In this document: positions 1 to 8,900 of the stretch, in pieces
Position numbering within the stretch: the stretch's first letter is position 1
Layout: each line of letters opens with the position of its first letter
Source of the DNA: Sporocytophaga myxococcoides
Lineage (GTDB): Bacteria; Bacteroidota; Bacteroidia; Cytophagales; Cytophagaceae
Assembly: GCF_000775915.1 (NCBI RefSeq)
Contig: NZ_BBLT01000004.1
Location: 310,001-374,000 of the forward strand
Direction of reading: 5' to 3'
Length of the DNA: 64,000 bases
Program-made: the position numbers and the translations under genes
The notes under the pieces: model-generated
The model's database searches: none
Told to the model about the DNA's origin: nothing
What the model saw: the letters and a program-made list of their open reading frames with translations, nothing else

Positions 1-492
1 TCACAGATGGGAATTTACCCCATTAATGATCTTTTGATGCAGATGATAAAATACTCTGAGCCATGGGACGGACATATTTTACCTGGTGATAACAGATTTT
101 TATTTCTTTCAGCTATAAAAAATATTTTACCAGAAATCAGCTCAAAAAAAATCCCATTCGCTCTACCTTTTACGGAACATGAAAGAATGCTTCCTATACT
201 AAGATACCTGGAAAAAAACATTGGTGATACACACTCTCTTGAAAGCATCAGCCATAGATTTGGGATGAGTGAAAGATCATTATCAAGACTTTTTCAGCAA
301 ACACTGAACATGTCATTTCTTCAATACTTAAAACTACTTCGAATGGTAAGATCAATTGAATTAATGCTTCAAACCAATCTATCTCTCAGTGAAATTGCTT
401 ACACAGTCGGATATCAAAGCCTTGCATCTTTCAGCAGCACTTTCTTAAAACTTACTAATTACAGACCTTCTGATTTTAAGAAAGAAAAGTAA
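1..492 (+). CDS. AraC-family regulator, 3' part only
   Basis: The reading frame is open from the first base of the window, so the gene starts upstream and its N-terminal sensing domain is missing. The methionine at position 7 need not be the start. The last ~95 residues form the two helix-turn-helix motifs of AraC/XylS regulators: one at SLESISHRFGMSERSLSRLF and a second at LSLSEIAYTVGYQSLASFSS, followed by the usual YRPSDFK ending. The part before this looks like the end of a cupin-type domain. It converges on the hemerythrin gene with 11 bp between stops. Effector and targets cannot be told from what is visible. Confidence 0.9.
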   Translation, partial: SQMGIYPINDLLMQMIKYSEPWDGHILPGDNRFLFLSAIKNILPEISSKKIPFALPFTEHERMLPILRYLEKNIGDTHSLESISHRFGMSERSLSRLFQQTLNMSFLQYLKLLRMVRSIELMLQTNLSLSEIAYTVGYQSLASFSSTFLKLTNYRPSDFKKEK

Positions 493-503
493 AAAAACTC
501 TAT

Positions 504-962
504 TCAATTTACCCAGAACTTATCAGGCCATTCAATTAAAGTTTCATTAAGTTCAGGCATAATAAATAAGATTTTTTTACTCTCTGTTTTTTCCATTAAA
601 CTGGTAAATAATACGTGCTCTTCAAATCGAAGATGTTTTTCCAATACCTCTTCGATAAGACTGAGCGATCCTTCTATATTATCACCGTTTTCAAATAATC
701 TCTTTAATTTTCTATGCTCCGATACTGCTCTTTTTACCAAAAGATTATCCTTTTCAAAAACAGAAAAAATATATTGTTCTTCCAGCTCAAAATGTGGTTT
801 TAGATATTCGTGGTAAAACAAGTCTGCATAAATCTTTATTCTCTTTGTTTGTACCTTTTGATATAGGCCAACCCTTATTCTGTAACACAACTCAAAAATA
901 ACATGATGTTCATTTTTCAAAAAATCCATAACCTGACTACATTCAAAAATTTGATTTCCCAT
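504..962 (-). CDS. Hemerythrin-like (HHE domain) protein
   Basis: A 152-residue all-helical protein with the spaced ligands of hemerythrin-like di-iron proteins: H19 (or H20), H57 with E61 (HxxxE), H83, and H110 with E114 (HxxxE). Proteins of this type include YtfE/Ric/DnrN, which repair iron centres damaged by nitric oxide, but those usually carry an extra N-terminal domain that is absent here. The gene lies on the same strand as, and downstream of, nsrR and hmp, which supports a role in NO or oxygen binding or iron delivery. No signal peptide or membrane segment is seen, so it should be cytoplasmic. The exact substrate is not determined. Confidence 0.8.
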   Translation of the reverse strand: MGNQIFECSQVMDFLKNEHHVIFELCYRIRVGLYQKVQTKRIKIYADLFYHEYLKPHFELEEQYIFSVFEKDNLLVKRAVSEHRKLKRLFENGDNIEGSLSLIEEVLEKHLRFEEHVLFTSLMEKTESKKILFIMPELNETLIEWPDKFWVN

Positions 963-1074
963 TGGATTTATTAGTTAAATTAATTCTCCATATAATTTGC
1001 AATAATGTCATCCCTTATCAATAAAAAATTTAATATAAACCGGAACCTTTACCAATCTGAACGCTTAGACTATA

Positions 1075-1539
1075 TCATCTATCATTCGCTCCCTCTTTAT
1101 TATTAGTTAACTTTATAAGTTTTAAACCGAATATCAGCAGACACATAACCTTTATTCCCTCCAGGATCTGATAACAAAAGGAACTGTATAAACTATAACT
1201 GGTTTTTCCTATCACAAAAACCGAATGATTATTCATACCTGGAAATAATCTGGACGTCTGAATACTAAGGATAATGAAAGGAATAATAAATAAAGTATAC
1301 AAAGGAAATATTTCTTCTATACTTGTGAAATAAGTTGTTCCAATAATCAACAATACGAAGAACCACTCAAAATTAGTCATAGTATTATATATCAAATCGG
1401 ACAAAAATATTTCAATAGAAGTGGATACAGAAATTGACTTATACTCAATACTAAACTCTATAAAATCTAAAGCACAGGCAAATCCTAACCACAAAAAAAC
1501 ACTTATCAGAACAATGGGATATTTTACCGTTGCAATCAT
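1075..1539 (-). CDS. Small integral membrane protein, unknown function
   Basis: A 154-residue protein with about four hydrophobic helices: residues ~5-25, 58-75, 80-97 and 125-142. No motif is recognised. It lies between the hemerythrin-like gene and nsrR on the same strand, so it may belong to the NO-response group, but the 323-bp gap to nsrR means it could have its own promoter. There is no clear histidine pattern for haem or copper binding, so calling it an NO reductase or NnrS is not justified. Confidence 0.55.
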   Translation of the reverse strand: MIATVKYPIVLISVFLWLGFACALDFIEFSIEYKSISVSTSIEIFLSDLIYNTMTNFEWFFVLLIIGTTYFTSIEEIFPLYTLFIIPFIILSIQTSRLFPGMNNHSVFVIGKTSYSLYSSFCYQILEGIKVMCLLIFGLKLIKLTNNKEGANDR

Positions 1540-1862
1540 ACAATTTAGATTTATGAAAAACAGAATCAGCTCTAATGATTTGAAAGGTCTATTAAGCCTA
1601 AAATATTAATTAGTGAGGCGCTTTCAAAAATTATCGTTGGTAGTTGTAAAGATATCCGAACTTTCAACTTACTGCATTATTCAAAATAGACTAAATTTAG
1701 CTTAATCCCGCCAATGGAATTATTAACAAACTTTTTTAAAGCAAGGGAATTATATATGCTTAGCTACATGAAACTCTTTTCCATAATTCATAATGAGGTC
1801 TCCTTATACGATTATTAATGCAATGATTTAGCTTTAAGGAAAAATACAAATGCGTTCACCTA
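1540..1862. other. Intergenic region, 323 bp
   Basis: AT-rich stretch between the membrane protein gene and nsrR. I see no clear terminator and no TAnnTTTG promoter match facing the downstream gene. One 13-codon frame on the minus strand (1750-1791) begins with ATG after an AAGGAGA-like sequence, unusual in a group that rarely uses Shine-Dalgarno pairing. It could be a leader peptide or chance. Confidence 0.4.
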
Positions 1863-2297
1863 TTAACCTTTTATCAGACTATCAAGAGCTCTGGTAACCT
1901 TTGGTTTGCTGATATCTTTTAATGTATATTGATTAAGGTAATCATAGAAGGCATATAATGCGCTTTTCAGAACTGATTTAAAACCACAGCTATCAGCAAG
2001 TATACAGGGAGGGGTTTCACATCCGACTAGTTCCTCCTCCATTTCAAGTAAACGGATAAGATCACCTATCTTATACATTTCAGGTTTATCTGACAAATAC
2101 AATCCGCCCCCTCTTCCTCTCTGCGCATCAATAATTTTATTATTGGAAAGAAACTGAACCACTTTTGCCACGTGATTTCTGGATATTCCAAACCTTTCAG
2201 ACAATTCAGTAATAGTTGTAGCAGGCATGTTTGACGGCTTTCGTGAGATATACATCAAAATCCGTAATCCATAATCAGTAAATTGATTCAGTTTCAT
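1863..2297 (-). CDS. nsrR: Rrf2-family nitric-oxide-sensing repressor NsrR
   Basis: A 144-residue winged-helix protein of the Rrf2 family. It opens with the typical FTDYGLRILMYI sequence and has a helix-turn-helix around residues 28-50 (ELSERFGISRNHVAKVV). C93, C98 and C104 have the spacing C-x4-C-x5-C, the same as the three cluster-binding cysteines of E. coli NsrR (C91, C96, C102). In this family the [Fe-S] cluster is damaged by NO and repression is lifted. The gene starts 11 bp after the hmp stop and is almost certainly co-transcribed with hmp, giving autoregulation through the operator upstream of hmp. IscR has different cysteine spacing, so NsrR is favoured. Confidence 0.88.
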   Translation of the reverse strand: MKLNQFTDYGLRILMYISRKPSNMPATTITELSERFGISRNHVAKVVQFLSNNKIIDAQRGRGGGLYLSDKPEMYKIGDLIRLLEMEEELVGCETPPCILADSCGFKSVLKSALYAFYDYLNQYTLKDISKPKVTRALDSLIKG

Positions 2298-2308
2298 TCC
2301 TTTATATT

Positions 2309-3520
2309 CTAATTCAAATTCAATGTCTGAGGACCAAACTCTTCAAAAAAGACATGTTCTCTATCGACCCCCAATGCTGCAAGATCCTTTATTGCCTTTT
2401 CCAGAAATAATTTGGGACCACAAATATAATAATCCGCATCGGGTAATAATATTGTTTCCTTTACTTCAGACAGTTCTACTCTTCCCTTTTTAACATTTTC
2501 CTCCGAACCGGAACAATCATCATAAAATACAATATGCTCAAGCCAGTCAAACTTTTTATTCAAGTCACTGACCTCATTCTTAAATGCATGAACGTTTGCT
2601 GATCGACAACCGTGAATCCATTTTACTTCACGCCTCTCAGATTCACCAGCAAGGTATTCCAACATGGACATAAATGGTGTCTGACCTATACCTCCGCTGA
2701 TAAGGACAACCGGACCCTTATTTTCTAGATTTAACACAAATTCGCCGGCTGGAGGTGTAGCTTCAACAATGTCCCCTTCACCCAATGAGTTGTGAAGATA
2801 ATTAGAAATTATTCCATCTTCTTTTGCTACCCCCTGTCCAACTTCTTTTTTAACCGAAATTCTGTAATATTTATTTCCAGGAGCTGATGAAATACTATAT
2901 TGCCTTGGCTGAAATATACCTAGCTCTTTTACAAAAACTCTGATGCTTAGATATTGTCCAGGCTTATGTAATGAAACATCCTTTCCATCCTCCGGATATA
3001 AGTAAAATGAAGTAATCTCCTCAGATTCCTGCACTTTCTTCTTTATGACAAATTTCCTCCATCCGCTCCAACTTCCTGATAAACTGCTTTTTTCAATATA
3101 AATCGATTTTTCAAGATTAATCATTATGTCTGCTAGGATTGTATAAGCTTTTCCCCATGCAGCAATGAGTTCATCTGAAGCTCCTTCGCCAAGTACTTCT
3201 TGTATTGAAGCTAATAAATTCTCTCCTACTATTGAATACTGTTCTGCAGTAATCATCAAACTTGTATGTTTCTCTCCTATATGTTGTAACACAGGTAACA
3301 AAACTCCAGGGTTTTCTATATTCTCAGCATAAGCAAGTACAGAATTTGCAAGTGCAGTTTGCTGAGTTTCATTTTTCTGATTTCCCATATTAAAGAGATT
3401 TTTTAACTCAGGATTTAACCTAAACATTCTCTGATAAAAATGCTTGGTCAGCAACAGGCCATGCTCCCTTAATATAGGAACAGTACCTTTTATTAAGTCA
3501 ATTTCTGTTTTTGTTAACAT
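2309..3520 (-). CDS. hmp: Flavohemoprotein, nitric oxide dioxygenase
   Basis: A 403-residue protein of normal Hmp length. It turns NO and O2 into nitrate using NAD(P)H. The globin domain (1-~140) keeps Tyr29 (HFYQRM), Gln53, the proximal His85 (IGEKHTSL) and Tyr95 at the same numbers as E. coli Hmp. The FAD domain (~150-260) has RQYSISSAP, and the NAD domain (~265-403) has GGIGQTPFMSML and the final YYICGP segment. It is the first gene of an hmp-nsrR operon, with a TTTG/TAnnTTTG promoter and an overlapping dyad just upstream. Cytoplasmic. Confidence 0.97.
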   Translation of the reverse strand: MLTKTEIDLIKGTVPILREHGLLLTKHFYQRMFRLNPELKNLFNMGNQKNETQQTALANSVLAYAENIENPGVLLPVLQHIGEKHTSLMITAEQYSIVGENLLASIQEVLGEGASDELIAAWGKAYTILADIMINLEKSIYIEKSSLSGSWSGWRKFVIKKKVQESEEITSFYLYPEDGKDVSLHKPGQYLSIRVFVKELGIFQPRQYSISSAPGNKYYRISVKKEVGQGVAKEDGIISNYLHNSLGEGDIVEATPPAGEFVLNLENKGPVVLISGGIGQTPFMSMLEYLAGESERREVKWIHGCRSANVHAFKNEVSDLNKKFDWLEHIVFYDDCSGSEENVKKGRVELSEVKETILLPDADYYICGPKLFLEKAIKDLAALGVDREHVFFEEFGPQTLNLN

Positions 3521-3533
3521 AATTTTAGTAGAT

Positions 3534-3570
3534 TTTAAAGTTGCACCAAATATACACCTTTAAAGTTGCA
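3534..3570. repeat. 12-bp direct repeat in the hmp leader and promoter
   Basis: TTTAAAGTTGCA occurs at 3534-3545 and again at 3559-3570, 25 bp apart. The upstream copy is one half of the promoter dyad; the other copy lies between the -7 element and the hmp start. It may be a second half-site for the same regulator. Confidence 0.6.
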
Positions 3571-3576
3571 TACAAA
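3547..3576 (-). promoter_or_regulatory. Bacteroidetes-type promoter of hmp-nsrR
   Basis: Read on the minus strand there is TTTG (3573-3576), an 18-bp spacer, then TATATTTG (3547-3554). This matches the TTTG-N17-21-TAnnTTTG consensus of the primary sigma factor in Bacteroidota. The -7 element ends 26 bp before the hmp ATG, giving a short leader. Confidence 0.75.
3551..3572. promoter_or_regulatory. Probable NsrR operator: 22-bp imperfect dyad
   Basis: The 22-bp segment is a dyad centred on TTTAAA (3559-3564) with 9 of 11 base pairs symmetric; the arms read TATACACC and GTTGCATA. It fills the spacer between the -33 and -7 elements of the hmp promoter and overlaps the -7, so a bound repressor would block polymerase. 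Known NsrR sites also have an AT-rich centre with TGCAT-like arms. That NsrR is the protein that binds here is inferred from position. Confidence 0.65.
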
Positions 3577-3709
3577 ATACCTCTTTAAATATTTTTAACA
3601 ATTATGCTTTCAAGTTATATGGACTGTATTATAATGCCTGTCCATCAATAGTAGTTCCTAGTTATTATTATCAGGAAGACCAATCGAGATTATTAGTTTG
3701 TTAATGTGC

Positions 3710-3745
3710 AAAAAAAATGGGTAGCCTGCACAAACAGACTACCCA
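3710..3745 (-). terminator. Intrinsic terminator of the GH5 gene
   Basis: On the minus strand a stem TGGGTAG-t-CTG pairs with CAG-g-CTACCCA (one mismatch, 6-nt loop) and is followed at once by a run of eight T. It lies 23 bp past the stop codon of the GH5 gene. Confidence 0.9.
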
Positions 3746-3767
3746 CTTTAATTTTTTAAGATAACTT

Positions 3768-5342
3768 TTATCTCACCTTTATCATCCTGTATATCTCTGA
3801 AATTCCAGAATCATACTGCACCTTCATAATATAAGTACCATTAGCATAAGTACTACCTAAATCCAGCGTTTGCCCAGGAGCTACATATTCTTTAGATTCT
3901 ATAATCTCACCATATAGGTTTAGCACATGAAGCGATCTAACCTGCTCTGGTACCTTAAATGCAAAAGAACTACTGCTTGGATTTGGGAAAAGATTTTCCG
4001 CAGCTCCATAAACTTGCTTTGAAAACAAACCATCTACAGAATTGACAGTAATTGTTCTTAGCGAGGATCCAAAAGCACCTTTCTCATCAGTTGCAACTGC
4101 CTTAATGGTATGTACCCCTGAAGGGATATCTGCCAAACTTATCTTATAGGAATCGGATGGGGCATTAACAGTGCCTATCAGAGATGTATTCAGATAAAAG
4201 TCAACTTTAACTATATTACCATTGGGATCGACCGCATTTGCCTTCAATATTAACTCCTCAGGAGAAACAACTGTTGTATCCTGAGCAGGAGAAATCAGAT
4301 TAACTTTTGGCGATTGATTACAAGCGATAAAATTATCAGCTGGTGCGTTAATATTTTCTTTAATGAAAGTGCCAGACTCAGATAAGTTGTTCCATTGATT
4401 AGAAGCGCATGCCCTTTGTGCCAGAAGAGCCGAAGATTCATTTTTATCTGCGAAGCTCCAGACTATCCAGCTTAGTTTATTTTTATCCATCCAATTTATC
4501 CATTCTTTATATTTATCAAGATAAGGACCTCCATTTCCGCTTGCATCGCTGGTACCGCTTTCTGTAATAAACAAGGCTATTCCTCTACTTAAAGCTCTCT
4601 CCGCTAACTTCATTAAAGAAACCCCATGGCTTCCTGAATAAAAATGAAGAGCATACATTATATTATCATATTGTAAAGGATAAAGAGAAGGTTTATCTAC
4701 AGACTGACTAAAATTTGGAGTTCCCACAATGATAATTGTACTAGGATCAATATTCCTAATAACAGGAATTACCTGATCAGCATACTTTTTCACATCTTCC
4801 CATTCTACCGGTTCTTCATCTGCTTTAAGTCCATTTGGCTCATTGCAGATTTCATATATCACATGCCTTTTACCTTTGTGTTTTGAGGCCATGTAAGCCC
4901 AGAAATCCATTGATTCTTTTACATAAACATTAGGATCGCCCGGGTGTAGCACATGCCAATCAATCATGCAATAAATCCCAAGCTTTTCGCACTTGTCAAC
5001 CCAGGTATCAATATAATTTCTCCAATAACTTGGATTGGTTAGGTATCCATTATCGGATCTCGGAATGTACATTGCGAGGCGGAATACGTCAATTTGCCAG
5101 TTATTAGCCAGCTCAGACAGCCCTTCATCCTTCATACAGGCCGGAAACCACTGCATTCCATGTGAACTGATTCCTCTCAGAACAACAGGGTTCCCACACT
5201 CATTACTAAGTTGATTACCGATTAATTTAAGCTTACCATTAATAGCAACAGGAGATCCGGCAGGATATTGACCAAAAGCATTTATGCTGGACTCTAGGAG
5301 GAAGAATAATAAGAGAAACTGAATTTTAGATATAAATTTCAT
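3768..5342 (-). CDS. Secreted GH5 cellulase with Ig-like and type IX sorting domains
   Basis: The start is placed at the ATG at 5342; an in-frame TTG at 5396 would only add 18 residues before the signal peptide. The 524-residue product has a signal peptide (MKFISKIQFLLLFFL) and a GH5 endoglucanase domain (~30-345) with the acid/base E168 in NEP and the nucleophile E261 in FITESGTSD. A bacterial Ig-like domain (~355-445) follows, then a type A sorting domain (NLFPNPSSSSF to the end) that sends it through the type IX system to the cell surface or medium. The sequence resembles subfamily 2 of GH5. It stands alone with its own terminator, so it is likely part of a dispersed cellulose-degrading set. 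Confidence 0.93.
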   Translation of the reverse strand: MKFISKIQFLLLFFLLESSINAFGQYPAGSPVAINGKLKLIGNQLSNECGNPVVLRGISSHGMQWFPACMKDEGLSELANNWQIDVFRLAMYIPRSDNGYLTNPSYWRNYIDTWVDKCEKLGIYCMIDWHVLHPGDPNVYVKESMDFWAYMASKHKGKRHVIYEICNEPNGLKADEEPVEWEDVKKYADQVIPVIRNIDPSTIIIVGTPNFSQSVDKPSLYPLQYDNIMYALHFYSGSHGVSLMKLAERALSRGIALFITESGTSDASGNGGPYLDKYKEWINWMDKNKLSWIVWSFADKNESSALLAQRACASNQWNNLSESGTFIKENINAPADNFIACNQSPKVNLISPAQDTTVVSPEELILKANAVDPNGNIVKVDFYLNTSLIGTVNAPSDSYKISLADIPSGVHTIKAVATDEKGAFGSSLRTITVNSVDGLFSKQVYGAAENLFPNPSSSSFAFKVPEQVRSLHVLNLYGEIIESKEYVAPGQTLDLGSTYANGTYIMKVQYDSGISEIYRMIKVR

Positions 5343-5610
5343 CCTGATATTTTTAAATTTATTGAATAATTTAAAGATTAATCTTTGATTTTCCAACCAA
5401 CATAAATTGCACTGAAAACAGGAGCTGTATCATTAAAAACAAAGACCAAGGGAGTAAAAACATCAACAAAAAAATACAACTAACTAAAAAACAAAAGATT
5501 ACACAATAAAAATTTTTATAAATGGATATAATAAAATCAGAATTCTAATTAGGAACAATAGTACTTTTTAAATACTCCATTGAACTTCTCCAAATAAAAG
5601 CCTAAAAAAG

Positions 5611-5650
5611 ATGCCCCGACCTATGCTTTAAACAATACATTCCGGGGCAT
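5611..5650 (-). terminator. Terminator at the end of the CHAT operon
   Basis: Stem ATGCCCCG (5611-5618) pairs with CGGGGCAT (5643-5650) over a 24-nt loop. It is flanked by A-runs and T-runs on both sides, so it can work in either direction; on the minus strand it ends the operon whose last gene stops at 5673. Confidence 0.85.
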
Positions 5651-5672
5651 TTTTTATTTCCATGATTATTAA

Positions 5673-5894
5673 TTACGGATATAGAATAATTACATCGTCA
5701 GCATCAATTTTTTGGATCTTTTCTGTTTGATTGTCTTCATTTTCATACCAGACCTCATAAAAAAGTTTTCCAACAGCATAAAGCTGAATGGTATGATTCA
5801 AATCTTTTCTAAGATCCACAAATTGCCCATGCTCCCATAAAAATAGTGCCTGGTCCTCCAAAGGTAATTTTGAGAAGTCTTCGTCATTAATCAT
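5673..5894 (-). CDS. Small acidic protein, unknown; last gene of the CHAT operon
   Basis: A 73-residue acidic protein that I do not recognise. It has no signal peptide, membrane segment or cysteine, and contains aromatic-rich text (LFYEVWYENED) suggesting a small folded domain. It starts 15 bp after the stop of the large CHAT gene and is followed by a strong terminator, so it is probably the last gene of that operon. It may be an unrelated conserved hypothetical carried along. Confidence 0.65.
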   Translation of the reverse strand: MINDEDFSKLPLEDQALFLWEHGQFVDLRKDLNHTIQLYAVGKLFYEVWYENEDNQTEKIQKIDADDVIILYP

Positions 5895-5909
5895 AAGCCG
5901 TATACACCT

Positions 5910-8900
5910 TTATTCTTTAACCAAAGCCTGCAAGGTTTGTTCCCGATAAGGCCTTCCCTCAATCATAATAAATGCCCCCCAACTCAAGGGGTTGTCATAT
6001 ATCTTTCGGATTTCGCGCTTAGCTTCCAGAAAGGCTTTTCTTTTATTTCCACTTTCTATCCATTTTTTATAAAAAGAAAGCATTAGTTTTTGAGTTATTT
6101 CATCATTTACTTTAAATAAACTCATAATTACTGCATCAGCACCAGCTATTAGGAAGGATCTTTGAAGACCATAAACGCCTTCCCCTACCTGAACATCCCC
6201 TCGACCTGTTTCACAAGCACTTAGCACCACGAGTTCTGTAGAAGTGAAGTTTAGATTCATCGCTTCATAAGCTGTGAGTATTCCATCTTTCTGATTCACG
6301 TATGTATTTTCGGCATTGCTAAGTATTTCCCCTGCTCCCGACAGCATTAAACCTGAATTTAACAAAGGATTTGATGCAAAGTCATCATCATTAACTCGGG
6401 CCATGGTTTCTTTAAAATAACCATGAGTAGCAATATGAAACACCTTCGGGTTGACGAAGGAACCAATAGTATCCTCCGTCACATGATTACTTAAAACTTT
6501 GACGGTCCTTTTTCCGGTTCCATTAAGTAAAGTTGTTAATTCATTCACTTCCTTTTCAGCTCCAGGCAAGGCAACAACTGAAGCACTTTTTCCATTGTTT
6601 TTTTCTGAATAGAAATCAGGATTACCACAAAGAAGATATTCATCCGAATGAGTTCTTCTTACCTCTTTAATATTGCTTTTCTTTTTACTCTCAGCAACAC
6701 CTAGTAAATCTTTAGTATTTGTAACCAGAACTATCTGATTCTTCTCTAATACAAAAGAGCCATCTGGTGCAGGCATCATTTCAATATTTAGCTGATTGTA
6801 AACACCCTCTGAAGAAAAATAAACTGTAGCTCCATCGGGAATTTTACTTTTGATATTTTTCCAATAAGTATCATAAGAGTATTCATCCGCTATATTCATA
6901 TTTGCCACATTCCTGTAATATTTCAGAAATTTCTTTTCCATAGCATTACCATTAGAAAATGAAACCACATCAGGAGATTCGCTTGAATGTTTATTAACTA
7001 TAAGCGCTGTATAGATTACAGAGTCGGAGAACATCTTATTGAAGAACCTATAACGCACCATCTCCACTGCATATTCATTTTCACTTAAGTTTGTTCTTAT
7101 TTCTTTCCAGGTAGCCCTTCTCTTGATTTCTTCTCCGTTAAAGAGAGTGGAGCGCTTGCTCATTTCTTTTTCCAGATGCTCAATAGACGCTTCAATACGA
7201 TGAGGATCTATATTCTGAGCTGTAAGTTGTTCCTTTGTATAAGATAACGAACTGGTAAGGGATTCGCTTTGCATAATCCATTCATTATACATTCCTATAA
7301 GAACTGTATCTTTGCTATTCAGAATCTGTTCCCTCAACTTTATGTTGGAACTTAACAAAAGAGCTTTGGTTGCAATAGTATTGTTATATACCTCAGAAGA
7401 TAATCTGGATTTTTTGTTGCCAAATACATCAAGAGCAAGGAAATTATAAAATTCAAATTCGTCTTTCATCTTACTCCAGAACTTGCTTTTTTCCCTGAAA
7501 CTTAGAGATGGAAAGTAATTTCTCGTATAATCCAGGTACTTCGGAATGATCTCTTCCATTAATTCCAGAGATTTATCATACCCTTTCATCATATATTGTA
7601 CTCTGGCAAGCTTGCCTGTTGCCTGTATATAACCCGGATGTTTTTCATTAAATATGGTACTAAAAAGCTGCCTTGACTTCTGATAATTTTTCTCAGCAAC
7701 ATCAAACTTCTCTTTATTATAAGCTATATCACCCTGCAGAAGCTTAATTTCTGCATTATACTTGTTATCCGAGCCTATCTTTTTATCCCAGTATTTTTCT
7801 GCTTCGCTTAAAAGTCTGTCAACTTCTTCAGTTCTTTTTATCTGAATATAAAATTCAGCCAGCTTCTGTAAATGCAGTGCATATAGGGGATTATTCTCTC
7901 CAACGCTTTTTTGAATAATTTTTCCGGCTTCCTGATAAAGCTTTTCTGCTTCTGCTACCTTTGCTCCTCTTTTGTATTTTAGAGCAGCGAGCTTAAACAA
8001 AGTTTCTGCACGCTTAAGATTTTCCTTTCCGAGTTTTGATAAAAAGATTTCATCAGCTTTAGCAAATGCATCTTCAGCCTTCTTATAATCACCAATCTCA
8101 TTAAAATAATCTCCTTGCATAAGCTGTATTCCGGTCTGATAAAGGGACTGTTTATCAAAAACCTTTTCAGCTATATCCTTTGAATACTTTAAATATTGAT
8201 CTGCCAAATTATAATTTCCATTAATTAAATTAAGTCTGGCTAAAGTTTCATAAACAGATAAAAGTTGCAAACTACCTCCTTCAAGAATTCTTTCCTTTAT
8301 CTCCTGTGATTTCTTTACTTCTTTCTCACCTTTGTAATAATTGCCAGTCATAAGATAAAGAGAAGCTGCCTGTTCATGCTCTACTGCATCTGCAAGAGGA
8401 TCAAATCCTTTTTTATTAAGATTCAATTGTGCTACTTTATTCAACAAGTTCTTACTCTTATCAAATTCACCCTTAAATGCATAAAGCCTGGAAATTATCA
8501 GATAAGCTTCTATCGATAGCTCGTTACGATTCTCCTTTCCAGACTCCATAGCTATTTCAGCCTTTTGAACTGAAGAAAAGCCATCTTCGTATTTACCTGA
8601 GAGAATCAGTAATTCCCCCAATTTAGCAATACCAGCTGCGTATTCAGGAGACTTTTCTCCATGTTGGAGAACAGAACCTGATACGACATCTTTCATTACA
8701 GTAATGGCCGAATCCAGCTTATCTTTTTTCTCTAATAGTCTTGCAAACGCTTTTAAATAAAAGATATTCAGATCACTTTCTTTTGCAATTTCGTTTTTAA
8801 GGCGAGATGAATAATTGGCAAAGAACATCTTTTCAGCCATATTCAGATCAGAACCATAATTAAGTTCGTACAATGCAAGTTCCAAATTAGCTTTAAAAAA

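Noticed and set aside
1421-1609. 62-codon plus-strand frame
   Set aside because: Lies mostly antisense to the membrane protein gene with no family match; a shadow.
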